Shown: positions 8,280 to 16,777 of the stretch, piece after piece
How positions within the stretch are numbered: position 1 is the first letter of the stretch
Layout: every line of letters begins with the position of its first letter
Origin: CAKVLG01 sp045637805
GTDB taxonomy: Bacteria; Bacillota; Clostridia; Christensenellales; UBA1242
NCBI GenBank assembly: GCA_045637805.1
Contig: JAZUAE010000012.1
Location: forward strand, 62,001-126,000
Reading direction: 5' to 3'
Length of the DNA stretch: 64,000 nucleotides
Notes under the pieces: model-generated
The model's database searches: none
The model's input: only the letters and a program-made list of their open reading frames with translations
Told to the model about the DNA's origin: nothing
Translations under genes and position numbers: made by a program

Positions 8280-9777
8280 ATCGTTTAGGAAGAATGGCGT
8301 CTATTCTAATTAAATCAAATACGAGGGACAATAGGAAAAGTCCTAGAACAGAGAAGAAGCCTGCAATTAGGCAGCTAATAAACTGACTCATTATGTGAAT
8401 TAGGCAATTATACAAGAGTCGTGTTATAAGACTTACTGGAAGTGAAATGGCAATTAAGACAAGTAGTTTTTTTGAAATACCCTCTGGATAAACATTTCGC
8501 TTTTTCATCATGCGGAAGTTTAATATTGTTGGGATAATGTATAGGCAAGTCATACCAAGAATAAGTGCGTCCGTGCCTAAGTATTTAGGTATAAAATATA
8601 TGCAAAATATTAATACTATAGCACCGACAACATAGTTTTTTAAAGATTTTATTTCTAGTCCCACAGCGTTAAGAATAGAAGATGTTATTTGTGAGAGCCC
8701 TGCGGGAATCATGATAAATGCGGCGCGTCCTATATAGTATCCTGCACGATTGCTAGCAAAGATTATATTACCGATAGGTTCTCCAAGTGCCATAAAACCA
8801 GGGAAGAGTAAAAAAGATATAAACATTGCCACAATGGTTGTGGTCTTCACCTGTAATTGCAGGCTTGAAAAATCTTTAATAGATGTCTTGTCGTCTATGT
8901 TGTTTGTTTGCTTTGAAATTTCAGGAATTACGGCTACTGCTACGCTAGAAATCAATGTGCCAGAAATCATAAGCATAGGTAGTGCCATGCCCATGATTAC
9001 ACCAAACTCAGCCAAGGCCTCGCTTTCGCTAAAACCATAGAGCATGAGTCTAGCAGGGATTAAGAGTGCAATTATGCATTGAACAGCTGACGAGATGGTG
9101 CGGACTGCGGTGATGGGTGAGCTTTTCTTCAATAGAGAAAAGGTCTTTTTGTCAGGCCTTGATGTTTTGTTTCCAAGCGCGTAGTACATTATTGTAACAA
9201 ATATACTGCTAAGGACAGTGCTTATGGTGAGGGATAATCCAGCTTTCGCGCCGCTAGTCAAAGATGATGTAAATGCAAACAATATAAAAATAAAAACAAT
9301 TCTTATTACTTGTTCAAGAAACTCGGAGAAACTAATTATAAAAAAGTTTTGTGTGCCCCAAAGTGCGCCACGAAATACGGCGTATATGCTTGAAAATACG
9401 AGAGCGGGGAGTAGATATAATAGTACATCACCAGTGCCTTCGAGGCCGCTGATTTTGTCAAATATTTTTGGATAAAGGTAAAACACGACACAAGTAAAAA
9501 TAGAGATGATAAGAGCAATCACCATGCCCCCAGATACGGTCTTGGCTTGTTCTTTTTTATTTCCTGATTCATAGGCGACATTTCGTGAAACAATCACTGG
9601 TAAACCGCTTGCAACAAGTGTCATTAAAACACCAAAAACTGCCATTGCTATTTGATATGTACCTAGTTCTTCGGGGGAAAGAGCTCTAGATAAAACAATA
9701 CGCAAAACAAACCCAAGTGCGCGGGTTAACACACTGAAAAATGTTACACAAAAAAAGGCTTTCAGGATTTTTTTCAT
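8251..9777 (-). CDS. Lipid II/polysaccharide flippase-like protein (SpoVB/MurJ superfamily)
   Basis: A 508-residue protein with about 14 hydrophobic segments and the MVF/MATE-type layout. It opens with KAFFCVTFFSVLTRALGFVLRIVLSRALSPEELGTYQIAMAV (residues about 7-48), the recognisable start of SpoVB-like flippases. Internal PVIVSRNVAYE and further polar residues in the first helices fit a lipid-linked sugar carrier. It probably flips a cell-wall or exopolysaccharide precursor; which one cannot be said. The start has no ribosome binding site, with TAATAT five bases before the ATG. It is a single-gene unit, divergent from the GNAT gene. Confidence 0.88.
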   Translation of the reverse strand: MKKILKAFFCVTFFSVLTRALGFVLRIVLSRALSPEELGTYQIAMAVFGVLMTLVASGLPVIVSRNVAYESGNKKEQAKTVSGGMVIALIISIFTCVVFYLYPKIFDKISGLEGTGDVLLYLLPALVFSSIYAVFRGALWGTQNFFIISFSEFLEQVIRIVFIFILFAFTSSLTSGAKAGLSLTISTVLSSIFVTIMYYALGNKTSRPDKKTFSLLKKSSPITAVRTISSAVQCIIALLIPARLMLYGFSESEALAEFGVIMGMALPMLMISGTLISSVAVAVIPEISKQTNNIDDKTSIKDFSSLQLQVKTTTIVAMFISFLLFPGFMALGEPIGNIIFASNRAGYYIGRAAFIMIPAGLSQITSSILNAVGLEIKSLKNYVVGAIVLIFCIYFIPKYLGTDALILGMTCLYIIPTILNFRMMKKRNVYPEGISKKLLVLIAISLPVSLITRLLYNCLIHIMSQFISCLIAGFFSVLGLFLLSLVFDLIRIDAILPKRFKKYFPTKP

Positions 9778-9782
9778 ATTAA

Positions 9783-9788
9783 ATATTA
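9783..9788 (-). promoter_or_regulatory. Putative -10 box abutting the flippase start
   Basis: On the minus strand TAATAT ends five bases before the ATG, with no Shine-Dalgarno sequence. No clear -35 box. It belongs to the set of probable leaderless starts in this window. Confidence 0.35.
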
Positions 9789-9818
9789 CGAGATGCTAGA
9801 CAGTTTTATGAAATATAT

Positions 9819-9846
9819 TTGCTTTTTAGTTTGGTTTTAGTATAAA
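9819..9846 (+). promoter_or_regulatory. Promoter of the GNAT gene
   Basis: TTGCTT, 16-base spacer, TATAAA. A normal leader with GAGGAGA follows before the ATG at 9870. Confidence 0.6.
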
Positions 9847-9869
9847 ATAAAAGTCGAGGAGAACAACTA

Positions 9870-11003
9870 ATGAAAATACAAATAGAAATCAAAGAAGTTA
9901 AAACTAGACGCGATTTTAAAAAATTTGTGCGTTTCCCAAACGAAATATATAAAGATTATCCAAACTATGTACCTCCGATTGAACTTGATGAATACAATCT
10001 AACAAATCCTAAGAAAAATGCAAGTTTTGAAGAGTCTGAGGCCGTTTATTATTTGGCTTACAAACAAGGCAAAATTGTAGGACGTATTGCTGGTATTATT
10101 TCTCACCCATATAATGAGAAAAATAATAGCAAGTATGCTAGATTTTCTAGGTTTGAATGTATTGACGATCAAGAAGTTGCAGATGCTTTAATAAAAACGG
10201 TAGAGAAATGGGCAAAAGACAAAGGTATGGATACTGTTCATGGACCACTTGGCTTTAATGACCTTGAGCGTGAAGGTCTTATGACTGAAGGCTTTGAATA
10301 TATGGGAACATTCCAAGGCTCATTTAATCCGCCATACTATGCTAAACTTATTGAAAACAATGGTTACAGTGTTGATTGCAGGTGGGTAGAATGGAGAATA
10401 CCTGTACCAGAAACCGTAAATGAAAGAGTTGTAAGAGTCGCAAAAATTGTTGAAACTAGATATGGTTTTTATGAAAAGAAATTCAAGAATAAAAGAGAAG
10501 TTATAAAGAAGTATGGTAAAGCTTTCTTTCATTTACTCGATGAATGTTACAAAGACTTGTATGGCACAATTCCTTTCAATGACAAGCTGATTGATCAAAC
10601 AATAGGCCTTTTCAATTTGGTGCTTGATACCGATTATATTAGTCTTGTTTTTAATAAAAATGACGAACTTATAGGTTTTGGTCTAGGATACCCATCTCTT
10701 GCAGAGGCTATGAGTAAATCTAAAGGAAGATTTATGCCTTTTGGTTGGTTACGCATGCTTAAGGCTATAAATAAACCAAAGGTTTTAGAGCTTGCTTTAA
10801 TTGCTGTTAAACCTGAATATCAGAAGATGGGTGTAACGGCGATTATTATTAACAATATGCTATCACGCATGATTGAAAATAAAATTATATATGCAGATAC
10901 TGGAAGTCAGCTTGAAACAAATACTGCGGCTATTGCCAGCCTTGATATGCTTGAAAGAAAATTAATTCGTAAGAAAGTTTGTTATATCAAAAAACTTAAA
11001 TAG
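9870..11003 (+). CDS. GNAT-fold acyltransferase-like protein
   Basis: A 377-residue protein of a family annotated as GNAT acyltransferases in gut Clostridia and Bacteroidetes. The N-terminal RFPNEIYKDYPNYVPP motif (residues 22-37) is a family hallmark. A first GNAT-like core runs from VYYLAYKQGKIVGRIAGIIS (about 63-82), and a second lies around LALIAVKPEYQKMGVTAIII (about 308-327), where an acetyl-CoA pyrophosphate loop would sit. The substrate is unknown. It is transcribed alone, from a normal promoter, and ends at a strong bidirectional terminator. Confidence 0.75.
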   Translation: MKIQIEIKEVKTRRDFKKFVRFPNEIYKDYPNYVPPIELDEYNLTNPKKNASFEESEAVYYLAYKQGKIVGRIAGIISHPYNEKNNSKYARFSRFECIDDQEVADALIKTVEKWAKDKGMDTVHGPLGFNDLEREGLMTEGFEYMGTFQGSFNPPYYAKLIENNGYSVDCRWVEWRIPVPETVNERVVRVAKIVETRYGFYEKKFKNKREVIKKYGKAFFHLLDECYKDLYGTIPFNDKLIDQTIGLFNLVLDTDYISLVFNKNDELIGFGLGYPSLAEAMSKSKGRFMPFGWLRMLKAINKPKVLELALIAVKPEYQKMGVTAIIINNMLSRMIENKIIYADTGSQLETNTAAIASLDMLERKLIRKKVCYIKKLK

Positions 11004-11011
11004 GCATAAAA

Positions 11012-11038
11012 AAGAAGTGGTGTTACCACTTCTTTTTA
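11012..11038. terminator. Bidirectional terminator between convergent genes
   Basis: Ten-base-pair perfect stem AAGAAGTGGT / ACCACTTCTT with a GTT loop, flanked by A and T tracts. It serves both the GNAT gene (plus) and the large surface protein gene (minus). Confidence 0.9.
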
Positions 11039-11046
11039 TTTGTTTA

Positions 11047-14000
11047 TTATACGAAACCGCCTTTGTCTGCGTCGTTTTTAGCTTTGCGTTTAGATACTGG
11101 TTTGCCGTCTTTATTGTATGTTATAATATCAGCTTTGTTTGTACCAACTACGCGTTTTTTGATAGGGTGTTTCTTAGCAAATGTTGCTACAAGTGCAACA
11201 ACGATTGCTGCAACTAATAGAAGACTTGATAGTATATAGAAGAATATTGCAAGTGTTCCATTGTTGTCTTCAGGCTCCGGAGTTGATTTTTCTTTCTCTT
11301 CAGCCTCAACATAGTAATCTTTGATATAGTTTTCAGCGTCTTCAGTTACGCCATTGATAGCTGCTGTGTATGCCGCTTCGTCAGCAAGCTTTGTAAGTGC
11401 AATGTCTGCAATGAGTGCATAACCTTTACCTGTAAGCTCAAAACCTACATAAGTGCTTGGAATGGTATTGGTAGAACTTGTGCGAATGTATACGCTGTAT
11501 GTTCTAAATCCATCGTCTTCATTTTTTGTACTATCTTTTGTTGTGTCAACATTTGAGATTGCGATAGCAAGTGAGTTGATTTTTATTGTCAATCCTTTGC
11601 CATCTTCAAGCTGAGATGTTTTAACTTTGAATGTTAATGTATAGAATGAAGATTTTGATAGAGAATGAACAATGTTAGGTGTTATGGTTGAAACCATTTC
11701 ACTTGAAGTGTTTTCAATGAAAAGCACTTTATTTGAAATGTTATCATTTGGTGTAAGGTCGTCGATTGAGAGTGTTTGACCACCAGCTGTTGTGAATGTT
11801 TTATTTGTGAAGATGATATCAACAGTTCCTTGTACGGTTTCGTCTTTTTCATCTAATTCTTCTAGTTTGTAATTAAGAGATTCGTAGCGGTCAGTTGTAA
11901 TTTCTTTTCCATATTCAGTGAATGATTCACTCATGAAATCGAGGAAGTATGTATTTACGCCAGGATTTTTCATTGCTTCTGCGAATTGTTCGTCATCACT
12001 CTTTATAACAGGTTTATTATCTGCCTCTTTTATGTCAGCGATTATAATATGGCGAACATCTTTAACAAACATTGTGCCTTCAAGTTCAGTGAATGCGAGT
12101 TTAAATTTTAAGCTTCTGTCTGTGTCGTCAACGCGAACATAGATGGCATAAGTTGTCCAAGTTCCTTTTGTGTTGAAACTATGATCAATGGTTGTTGTTA
12201 CAATTTCATCTGATCCAAGACCAAGTGATGCAACAACTTTGCCGCTTGCATTAGCGTCAGCATAAACACTAAAGAATATTTTGTATACAGTTGAAGATTT
12301 TAAGGTGAATGATGCAGAAGTCATTGTAAACACAGAATCTGCATCTGGAGCATAGATGGCGTAAACATTTGTTCTAGCAGATGATAGGTTAGGGTTGGTT
12401 ACGCCGCCGATAACTGAGCTATCCCATTGTTCAGTTGTAGCTGAACCATTTACCCAAGTATCGATTGTTGTAGGAACAATACCTTTAACAATAGACTTTG
12501 TATTGTCTGATCCAAAAGTCCAGTTGCTTGAAGTTGGGGTGGCGTATGGTGCAGATTGAGATGAGATATCATCGTTTGTTTCAATAGTTGTAAAGAAACC
12601 GTTTGTGATGCCTGATGCTGGCATGCTAGTGCTTAGTGCAAGATCAATTTGTTTTGTTGAACCGCCACTTGAGTATGCACTAGAAGAAATTTGTTCAACT
12701 TTAATATTGTCCACATAAATTGTACTCTTGCTATCTGCGAGGATTGCAAGGTATGCATTGTAATCATGATATGCATTGCCCTTTACATAGAATATAACTT
12801 CCATCCAGTTATTTGTAGCGTCACTAGTAGTTTGATGTGGTTTGATTGGTTGAGCTTTGATGATATGAGAATCGCCAGTACCTATTTTAATATCAGAATA
12901 CATTTTAACTGTGGCAGAAGCGTTCTCGTCAGTTGCTTTTAGCCACAAGCTTACTCGATAGTATCCGAGTTGATTTATTTTAATTGCGTTTGTAGAATAT
13001 CCAAGAGATAGGGAGGCTGATGAGTTAACCAGTTTTAAAATATAGTTATTAGGATTAAATGTGTCTGGCGCAGGAACTACAGGATCTGTACCTGTTTGAA
13101 ACTCTTCCGACTCTTTAACAACATCTTGTGAAATTTTAGATGTTGCAGCTGTATAAGCTTTCACATATTCGTTATATTTTCCAGCTGTAAGTGTTGTTGT
13201 GGAATCGTCTGCCGTGTTTAATGGAATATATGATGTCCATTTGGTTTTTGATTCCTCAGTAAAGTCTGAGTCTTTTCTATAAAGAGAAGATAGTGTTGTT
13301 GAGTTGAAATCCTCATTCATAGCACCGTTTACAACAGAACCTTCAACTTCAATCCTTGGAGAGTATGCTGAAACAGTTGCATCAGTGCTTGTGTACATGT
13401 ATCCGTCAACTTTGTTGTCTGAAAGGATAGCGTTTAAAACCTCTGCAGAGTCGTCAGCTTTTTTATTTTCGCCATCTATAGGGTCAGTTCCATTGATTGT
13501 TCTTTGATTGAAGTCGGTTTGGTTGATTGTCTTTACAACAATATCATCAAGAATTGCGAAACCTGTGTGTGAAGCATTTTCTGAAAGCTTAGAAGATGTG
13601 CCGAGGTAATAATAAATATTAGCGGTTGTTGGGTCTTTACCATCGCTCTTACCTGCAATGAAGATTGTGTAAAAATGCCATTTGCTTTCTGTTTCGATTT
13701 CCTCAGTTGCCTTATAGTTTGTGCCTTTGATTTGAATTTCAGCTTTTGTGCCAACAGGGGTGAATGCCCAGAATGTTACAACATAGTAAGCGTTGTTGTT
13801 TATTTTAAAGTTTGGGCTTTTGAAGCCATAATAAATATCGACATCGTGTGTCTTTTCAACATATTTCTTTAAATATGCGTTGTACTCGTTAGAACCATAA
13901 GTTTCCTCAACAGTTTGTTTTTCTTCAGCTGTAAGTTCACTATATTGATCTCTATTAGATGAAGAAATTGTTGTAGGATCGAAAAGGCGCACCCACTTTG

Positions 14001-14499
14001 TGGCAGATACCTTTAATGCTTTATAATTGCCACTTTCTTCAGCAAGAGTTTGTGATTCAAAAGAAACAAAGTTTTCTTTGTCAAATACAACTTTATTATT
14101 TTCTTTCACTGTTTGTGTTTGAACAGATGGGGCGTTGTTTGCACTGATATATAATGCAACATTGCCAGCTTTGTCATTAGTGGTTGTGTTTTTAATTGAA
14201 ACACCATCATACTTTGTTGCAGGGAGAAGTGATGCGTCTAAGGTTGATGTTGCAAGATTAAGTTTGTAATTAGAATCCTTAAAAGGTTTATCATCTGTAG
14301 CTAGAAAGTTCGTGTCAACAGACCATGATGACGAAGTTTCGAAATCAAAAGATGTGTATTTTTCAGCCTTATAATCGGCAAAAGCAAACATTGAAACAAG
14401 TCCGCTTGTTAAGCCAAAAAAGTTAGAAAACACAAGAGTGATTGCAATCACGCCACTAAAAAGTATTTTTTTGAGTTTTTGTTTAGATGTCGTTTTCAT
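11047..14499 (-). CDS. Large cell-surface protein with four beta-sandwich (CBM-like) modules
   Basis: An 1150-residue exported protein. A signal peptide or signal anchor covers residues about 8-42 and ends at FAFA. Four similar modules follow, each with a strand like YYVVTFWAFT, YYRVSLWLKAT, VYKIFFSVYAD or FYTLTFKVKT, then a strand such as WHFYTIFIAG or WTTYAIYVRV, and a closing segment such as FAILDDIVVKTI. That order is typical of CBM4/9-like carbohydrate-binding sandwiches. A membrane helix near residue 1090 (IFFYILSSLLLVAAIVVALV) precedes a lysine-rich tail, so it is anchored at both ends or by the C-terminus. No catalytic domain or sortase motif is seen. It is transcribed alone. Confidence 0.8.
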   Translation of the reverse strand: MKTTSKQKLKKILFSGVIAITLVFSNFFGLTSGLVSMFAFADYKAEKYTSFDFETSSSWSVDTNFLATDDKPFKDSNYKLNLATSTLDASLLPATKYDGVSIKNTTTNDKAGNVALYISANNAPSVQTQTVKENNKVVFDKENFVSFESQTLAEESGNYKALKVSATKWVRLFDPTTISSSNRDQYSELTAEEKQTVEETYGSNEYNAYLKKYVEKTHDVDIYYGFKSPNFKINNNAYYVVTFWAFTPVGTKAEIQIKGTNYKATEEIETESKWHFYTIFIAGKSDGKDPTTANIYYYLGTSSKLSENASHTGFAILDDIVVKTINQTDFNQRTINGTDPIDGENKKADDSAEVLNAILSDNKVDGYMYTSTDATVSAYSPRIEVEGSVVNGAMNEDFNSTTLSSLYRKDSDFTEESKTKWTSYIPLNTADDSTTTLTAGKYNEYVKAYTAATSKISQDVVKESEEFQTGTDPVVPAPDTFNPNNYILKLVNSSASLSLGYSTNAIKINQLGYYRVSLWLKATDENASATVKMYSDIKIGTGDSHIIKAQPIKPHQTTSDATNNWMEVIFYVKGNAYHDYNAYLAILADSKSTIYVDNIKVEQISSSAYSSGGSTKQIDLALSTSMPASGITNGFFTTIETNDDISSQSAPYATPTSSNWTFGSDNTKSIVKGIVPTTIDTWVNGSATTEQWDSSVIGGVTNPNLSSARTNVYAIYAPDADSVFTMTSASFTLKSSTVYKIFFSVYADANASGKVVASLGLGSDEIVTTTIDHSFNTKGTWTTYAIYVRVDDTDRSLKFKLAFTELEGTMFVKDVRHIIIADIKEADNKPVIKSDDEQFAEAMKNPGVNTYFLDFMSESFTEYGKEITTDRYESLNYKLEELDEKDETVQGTVDIIFTNKTFTTAGGQTLSIDDLTPNDNISNKVLFIENTSSEMVSTITPNIVHSLSKSSFYTLTFKVKTSQLEDGKGLTIKINSLAIAISNVDTTKDSTKNEDDGFRTYSVYIRTSSTNTIPSTYVGFELTGKGYALIADIALTKLADEAAYTAAINGVTEDAENYIKDYYVEAEEKEKSTPEPEDNNGTLAIFFYILSSLLLVAAIVVALVATFAKKHPIKKRVVGTNKADIITYNKDGKPVSKRKAKNDADKGGFV

Positions 14500-14509
14500 T
14501 ATTAGCTCC

Positions 14510-14521
14510 TATATTAATATA
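14510..14521. repeat. 12-bp palindrome TATATTAATATA, copy 1
   Basis: A perfect palindrome just downstream of the -10 box of the surface-protein gene on the minus strand. Identical copies lie at the rnfC promoter (15421-15432) and at the promoter of the 2500-residue surface protein (30970-30981). Confidence 0.6.
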
Positions 14522-14529
14522 TAATATAG

Positions 14530-14559
14530 AGTATAACGCACCCGTATATGAAAAATCAA
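14530..14559 (-). promoter_or_regulatory. Promoter of the large surface protein gene
   Basis: On the minus strand TTGATT, 18-base spacer, TATACT. A leader with TAGGAGC precedes the ATG at 14499. Confidence 0.65.
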
Positions 14560-14623
14560 TCTTTTATCTCTTGTTTTTTTGCGATTTTTACATTTTTTGA
14601 GAAAAGACGAGTAAACTATAAAT

Positions 14624-15001
14624 ATGGAAAAGTGGAAAATTGTACTTTATTCAATAGTTGGTGGTGTGTTAATCGGCTTTATAAATGGTTTTCTTGGGGC
14701 AGGCGGCGGAATGTTGCTTGTGCCTTTTTTAACTTTTTTTCTTAAGATTGAAGCAAGGCGTGCTCACGCAACGGCTATTTTTATAATTTTGCCTATTTGT
14801 ATAACGAGCGCAATTTTTTATCTTATTCGTGGAATCTTTGATTTTTCAATTTTTTTACCTGGCGCTATCGGCACAATTATAGGTGGGCTTGTGGGCACAA
14901 TTTTATTATGTAAACTAAAAAATAATGTAATTACCGCAATTTTCAGTTTTCTTCTAGTGGGTGCTGGGCTTTATATGGGAATAGGAGGGATTTTGTTATG
15001 A
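14624..15001 (+). CDS. TSUP (TauE/SafE) permease, N-terminal half
   Basis: A 125-residue protein with four membrane helices. The first contains GFINGFLGAGGGMLLVPFLTF (residues 12-32), the hallmark of each repeat of the TSUP family of sulfite, sulfoacetate and related anion exporters. Full-size members have two such repeats in one chain; here the second is encoded by the next gene. There is no ribosome binding site: TAAACT lies six bases before the ATG, which points to a leaderless message. The stop overlaps the next start (ATGA), so the halves are translationally coupled and probably form a heterodimer. Confidence 0.85.
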   Translation: MEKWKIVLYSIVGGVLIGFINGFLGAGGGMLLVPFLTFFLKIEARRAHATAIFIILPICITSAIFYLIRGIFDFSIFLPGAIGTIIGGLVGTILLCKLKNNVITAIFSFLLVGAGLYMGIGGILL

Positions 15002-15369
15002 TGTGGCTTTATGTTGGGCTCCTTGCCATTTTGAGTGGAGTGTTTGCTGGTATGGGAATGGGTGGCGGCACGCTTTTAATACCTTTCTTAACGCTTATTT
15101 TAGGCGTACCGCAAAAGATTGCGCAAATCACTAATCTATTAGCGTTCGTTCCTATGGCGATTGTTACATTTTTCATATATTTAAAAAAGAAAATGATAGA
15201 CTTTTCATATTCGTGGATAATTATCATTGCTGCGTGTGTGACGAGTGCAACGGGTTCGCTTTTAATGTTTGGCGCATCGAGCAAGCTTTTAAAAATATGT
15301 TTTGGGTTCTTCATTGCTGGAATAGGCGTGTTTACCTTTATACAATCCATAAGAAAAAAATCTAAATAA
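14998..15369 (+). CDS. TSUP (TauE/SafE) permease, C-terminal half
   Basis: A 123-residue protein with four membrane helices and the second TSUP motif GVFAGMGMGGGTLLIPFLT (about residues 13-31). An AGGAGGG site 8 bases before the ATG sits at the end of the upstream half-gene. Together the two chains give the eight-helix, two-repeat layout of the family. The substrate is unknown; sulfur-containing anions are the family norm. The first residues (MMWLY) allow a start three bases later. No terminator is seen before the rnfC promoter. Confidence 0.85.
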   Translation: MMWLYVGLLAILSGVFAGMGMGGGTLLIPFLTLILGVPQKIAQITNLLAFVPMAIVTFFIYLKKKMIDFSYSWIIIIAACVTSATGSLLMFGASSKLLKICFGFFIAGIGVFTFIQSIRKKSK

Positions 15370-15394
15370 AAATTTGGCAAAGTGGCTTAATCGT

Positions 15395-15423
15395 TTTACA
15401 TCGCTTTTGGTTTTTGTTATTAT
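15395..15423 (+). promoter_or_regulatory. Promoter of the Rnf-type operon
   Basis: TTTACA, 17-base spacer, TATTAT. The -10 overlaps a 12-bp palindrome (15421-15432) that recurs at two other promoters. Confidence 0.65.
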
Positions 15424-15432
15424 ATTAATATA
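15421..15432. repeat. 12-bp palindrome TATATTAATATA, copy 2
   Basis: Overlaps the -10 box and start region of the rnfC promoter. Same sequence as 14510-14521 and 30970-30981. Confidence 0.6.
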
Positions 15433-15454
15433 AAACAAATAAAAGTGAGCGATT

Positions 15455-16777
15455 ATGAGTTTTTTAAATGTTAGGGGAATAAGACTCCCAGATAAGAAAA
15501 AAGAAACACGCGATGTTCCTGTTATTGAAATTCGTCCAGAGGAAACATACTCTGTGCCACTTGTAATGGGAAATCATAATGAGTGTGAGCCAACAGTGAG
15601 TGTTGGGGATAGTGTTGCAGAGGGAACTGTTATTGCTAGGCCAGTGGATAGGCTTAGCCCTTTTGTTTTTTCTCCAGTAAGCGGCATTGTTCGTGATATT
15701 GTTGTTAAAAATAACAGCCTTGGCTCGCCATGCAAGCATATTATAATTGAAGCGGACAAGGAGAGTCGTAGGGTTGTGCTTGCTAAACTTCCAGACATGA
15801 GTGGGGAATCTATTTTTGAAAGAATAGTTGAGTCTGGAATGATTGACAACTTTGGAAAAAAACTCCCAAGTTTTGTTAAATATATAAATGCAAACGGTTT
15901 TAAGATAAATAAACTTGTTATAAATGCAACCGAAATGGATTCATATATTACAAGCAATGAAGTGTTGTTTATGCTTAACAAAAATGATGTTTTTGAGGGT
16001 GCTAAACTATTTGCTTCTGTGCTTGGTGCTGCAAAAATTGAATTTATTGTTACAACCAAACAGCCAGAGCTTTACAATATGATAAAAAAAGAGATTCGTG
16101 AACGTAACAAAAACTTTTCTTGTCAATTTTCTGTTAGAAAAATTGAAGCTATTTATCCTTTTGAACATGATAGACTTATTACTTATTACTTGACTGGTAA
16201 AAAACTTTTAGCTGGCTCACCGCCAAGTGATGCAGGTGTTGTAATTGAGTCTGTTCAAAACTGTTATGATATTTCTAAAGCTGTGTACGAGAACAAGCCT
16301 GTAACATCAAGAATTATAACTGTTTCAGGGAATAATATAATAAGAAAAGCCAACTACATAGTTAAAAATGGTACAAGTTTCAGACACATTCTAGAGGTTG
16401 TTGGAACGATTAATCCTGGCGATGCATTTAAGATTATTGAGGGTGGTGTTATGACAGGCATAGCACAAGATAATATCGACAGTTCAGTGGGATTATCGAC
16501 CAGATCTATAACATTCCTCAGCCGCGATGAGTTCCTTCGTGAAACTGAAAAAGTTTGTGTAAATTGCGGTCAATGTATTAGACATTGTCCTGTACTTATC
16601 AATCCAAAAGAAATTGATAAAGCTTGTGAAGAAGGCGATAAAGTTAAAGCTCTCAAGTGTGGCATAATGGCATGCATTGATTGCGGTTGCTGTAGTTATA
16701 TTTGTCCATCTAAAAGATATATAGCTCAACGACTTAGCTGTATGCAGGAAGAAATAAGAAAAGGGGGTAAAATATAA
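15455..16777 (+). CDS. rnfC: RnfC-like iron-sulfur subunit without a recognisable FMN/NADH site
   Basis: A 440-residue homologue of RnfC, the subunit that normally takes electrons from or gives them to NADH. The barrel-sandwich start (TVSVGDSVAEG, 47-57) and two 4Fe-4S motifs (C368, C371, C374, C378 and C407, C410, C413, C417) are intact. The glycine loop that family members write as GLGGAGFP reads DNFGKKLP (131-138). The acidic NAAECEPYIT motif reads NATEMDSYIT (157-166), and KYPSGG reads IYPFEH. These are the positions that hold FMN and NADH in RnfC and NuoF. The fold is kept and the redox chemistry has probably changed. First gene of a tightly overlapping five-gene operon. Confidence 0.88.
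   Translation: MSFLNVRGIRLPDKKKETRDVPVIEIRPEETYSVPLVMGNHNECEPTVSVGDSVAEGTVIARPVDRLSPFVFSPVSGIVRDIVVKNNSLGSPCKHIIIEADKESRRVVLAKLPDMSGESIFERIVESGMIDNFGKKLPSFVKYINANGFKINKLVINATEMDSYITSNEVLFMLNKNDVFEGAKLFASVLGAAKIEFIVTTKQPELYNMIKKEIRERNKNFSCQFSVRKIEAIYPFEHDRLITYYLTGKKLLAGSPPSDAGVVIESVQNCYDISKAVYENKPVTSRIITVSGNNIIRKANYIVKNGTSFRHILEVVGTINPGDAFKIIEGGVMTGIAQDNIDSSVGLSTRSITFLSRDEFLRETEKVCVNCGQCIRHCPVLINPKEIDKACEEGDKVKALKCGIMACIDCGCCSYICPSKRYIAQRLSCMQEEIRKGGKI

Noticed and set aside
9336..9518. Extra small genes inside the flippase and other long genes
   Set aside because: These frames have no start signals and coincide with hydrophobic codon patterns of the real genes.
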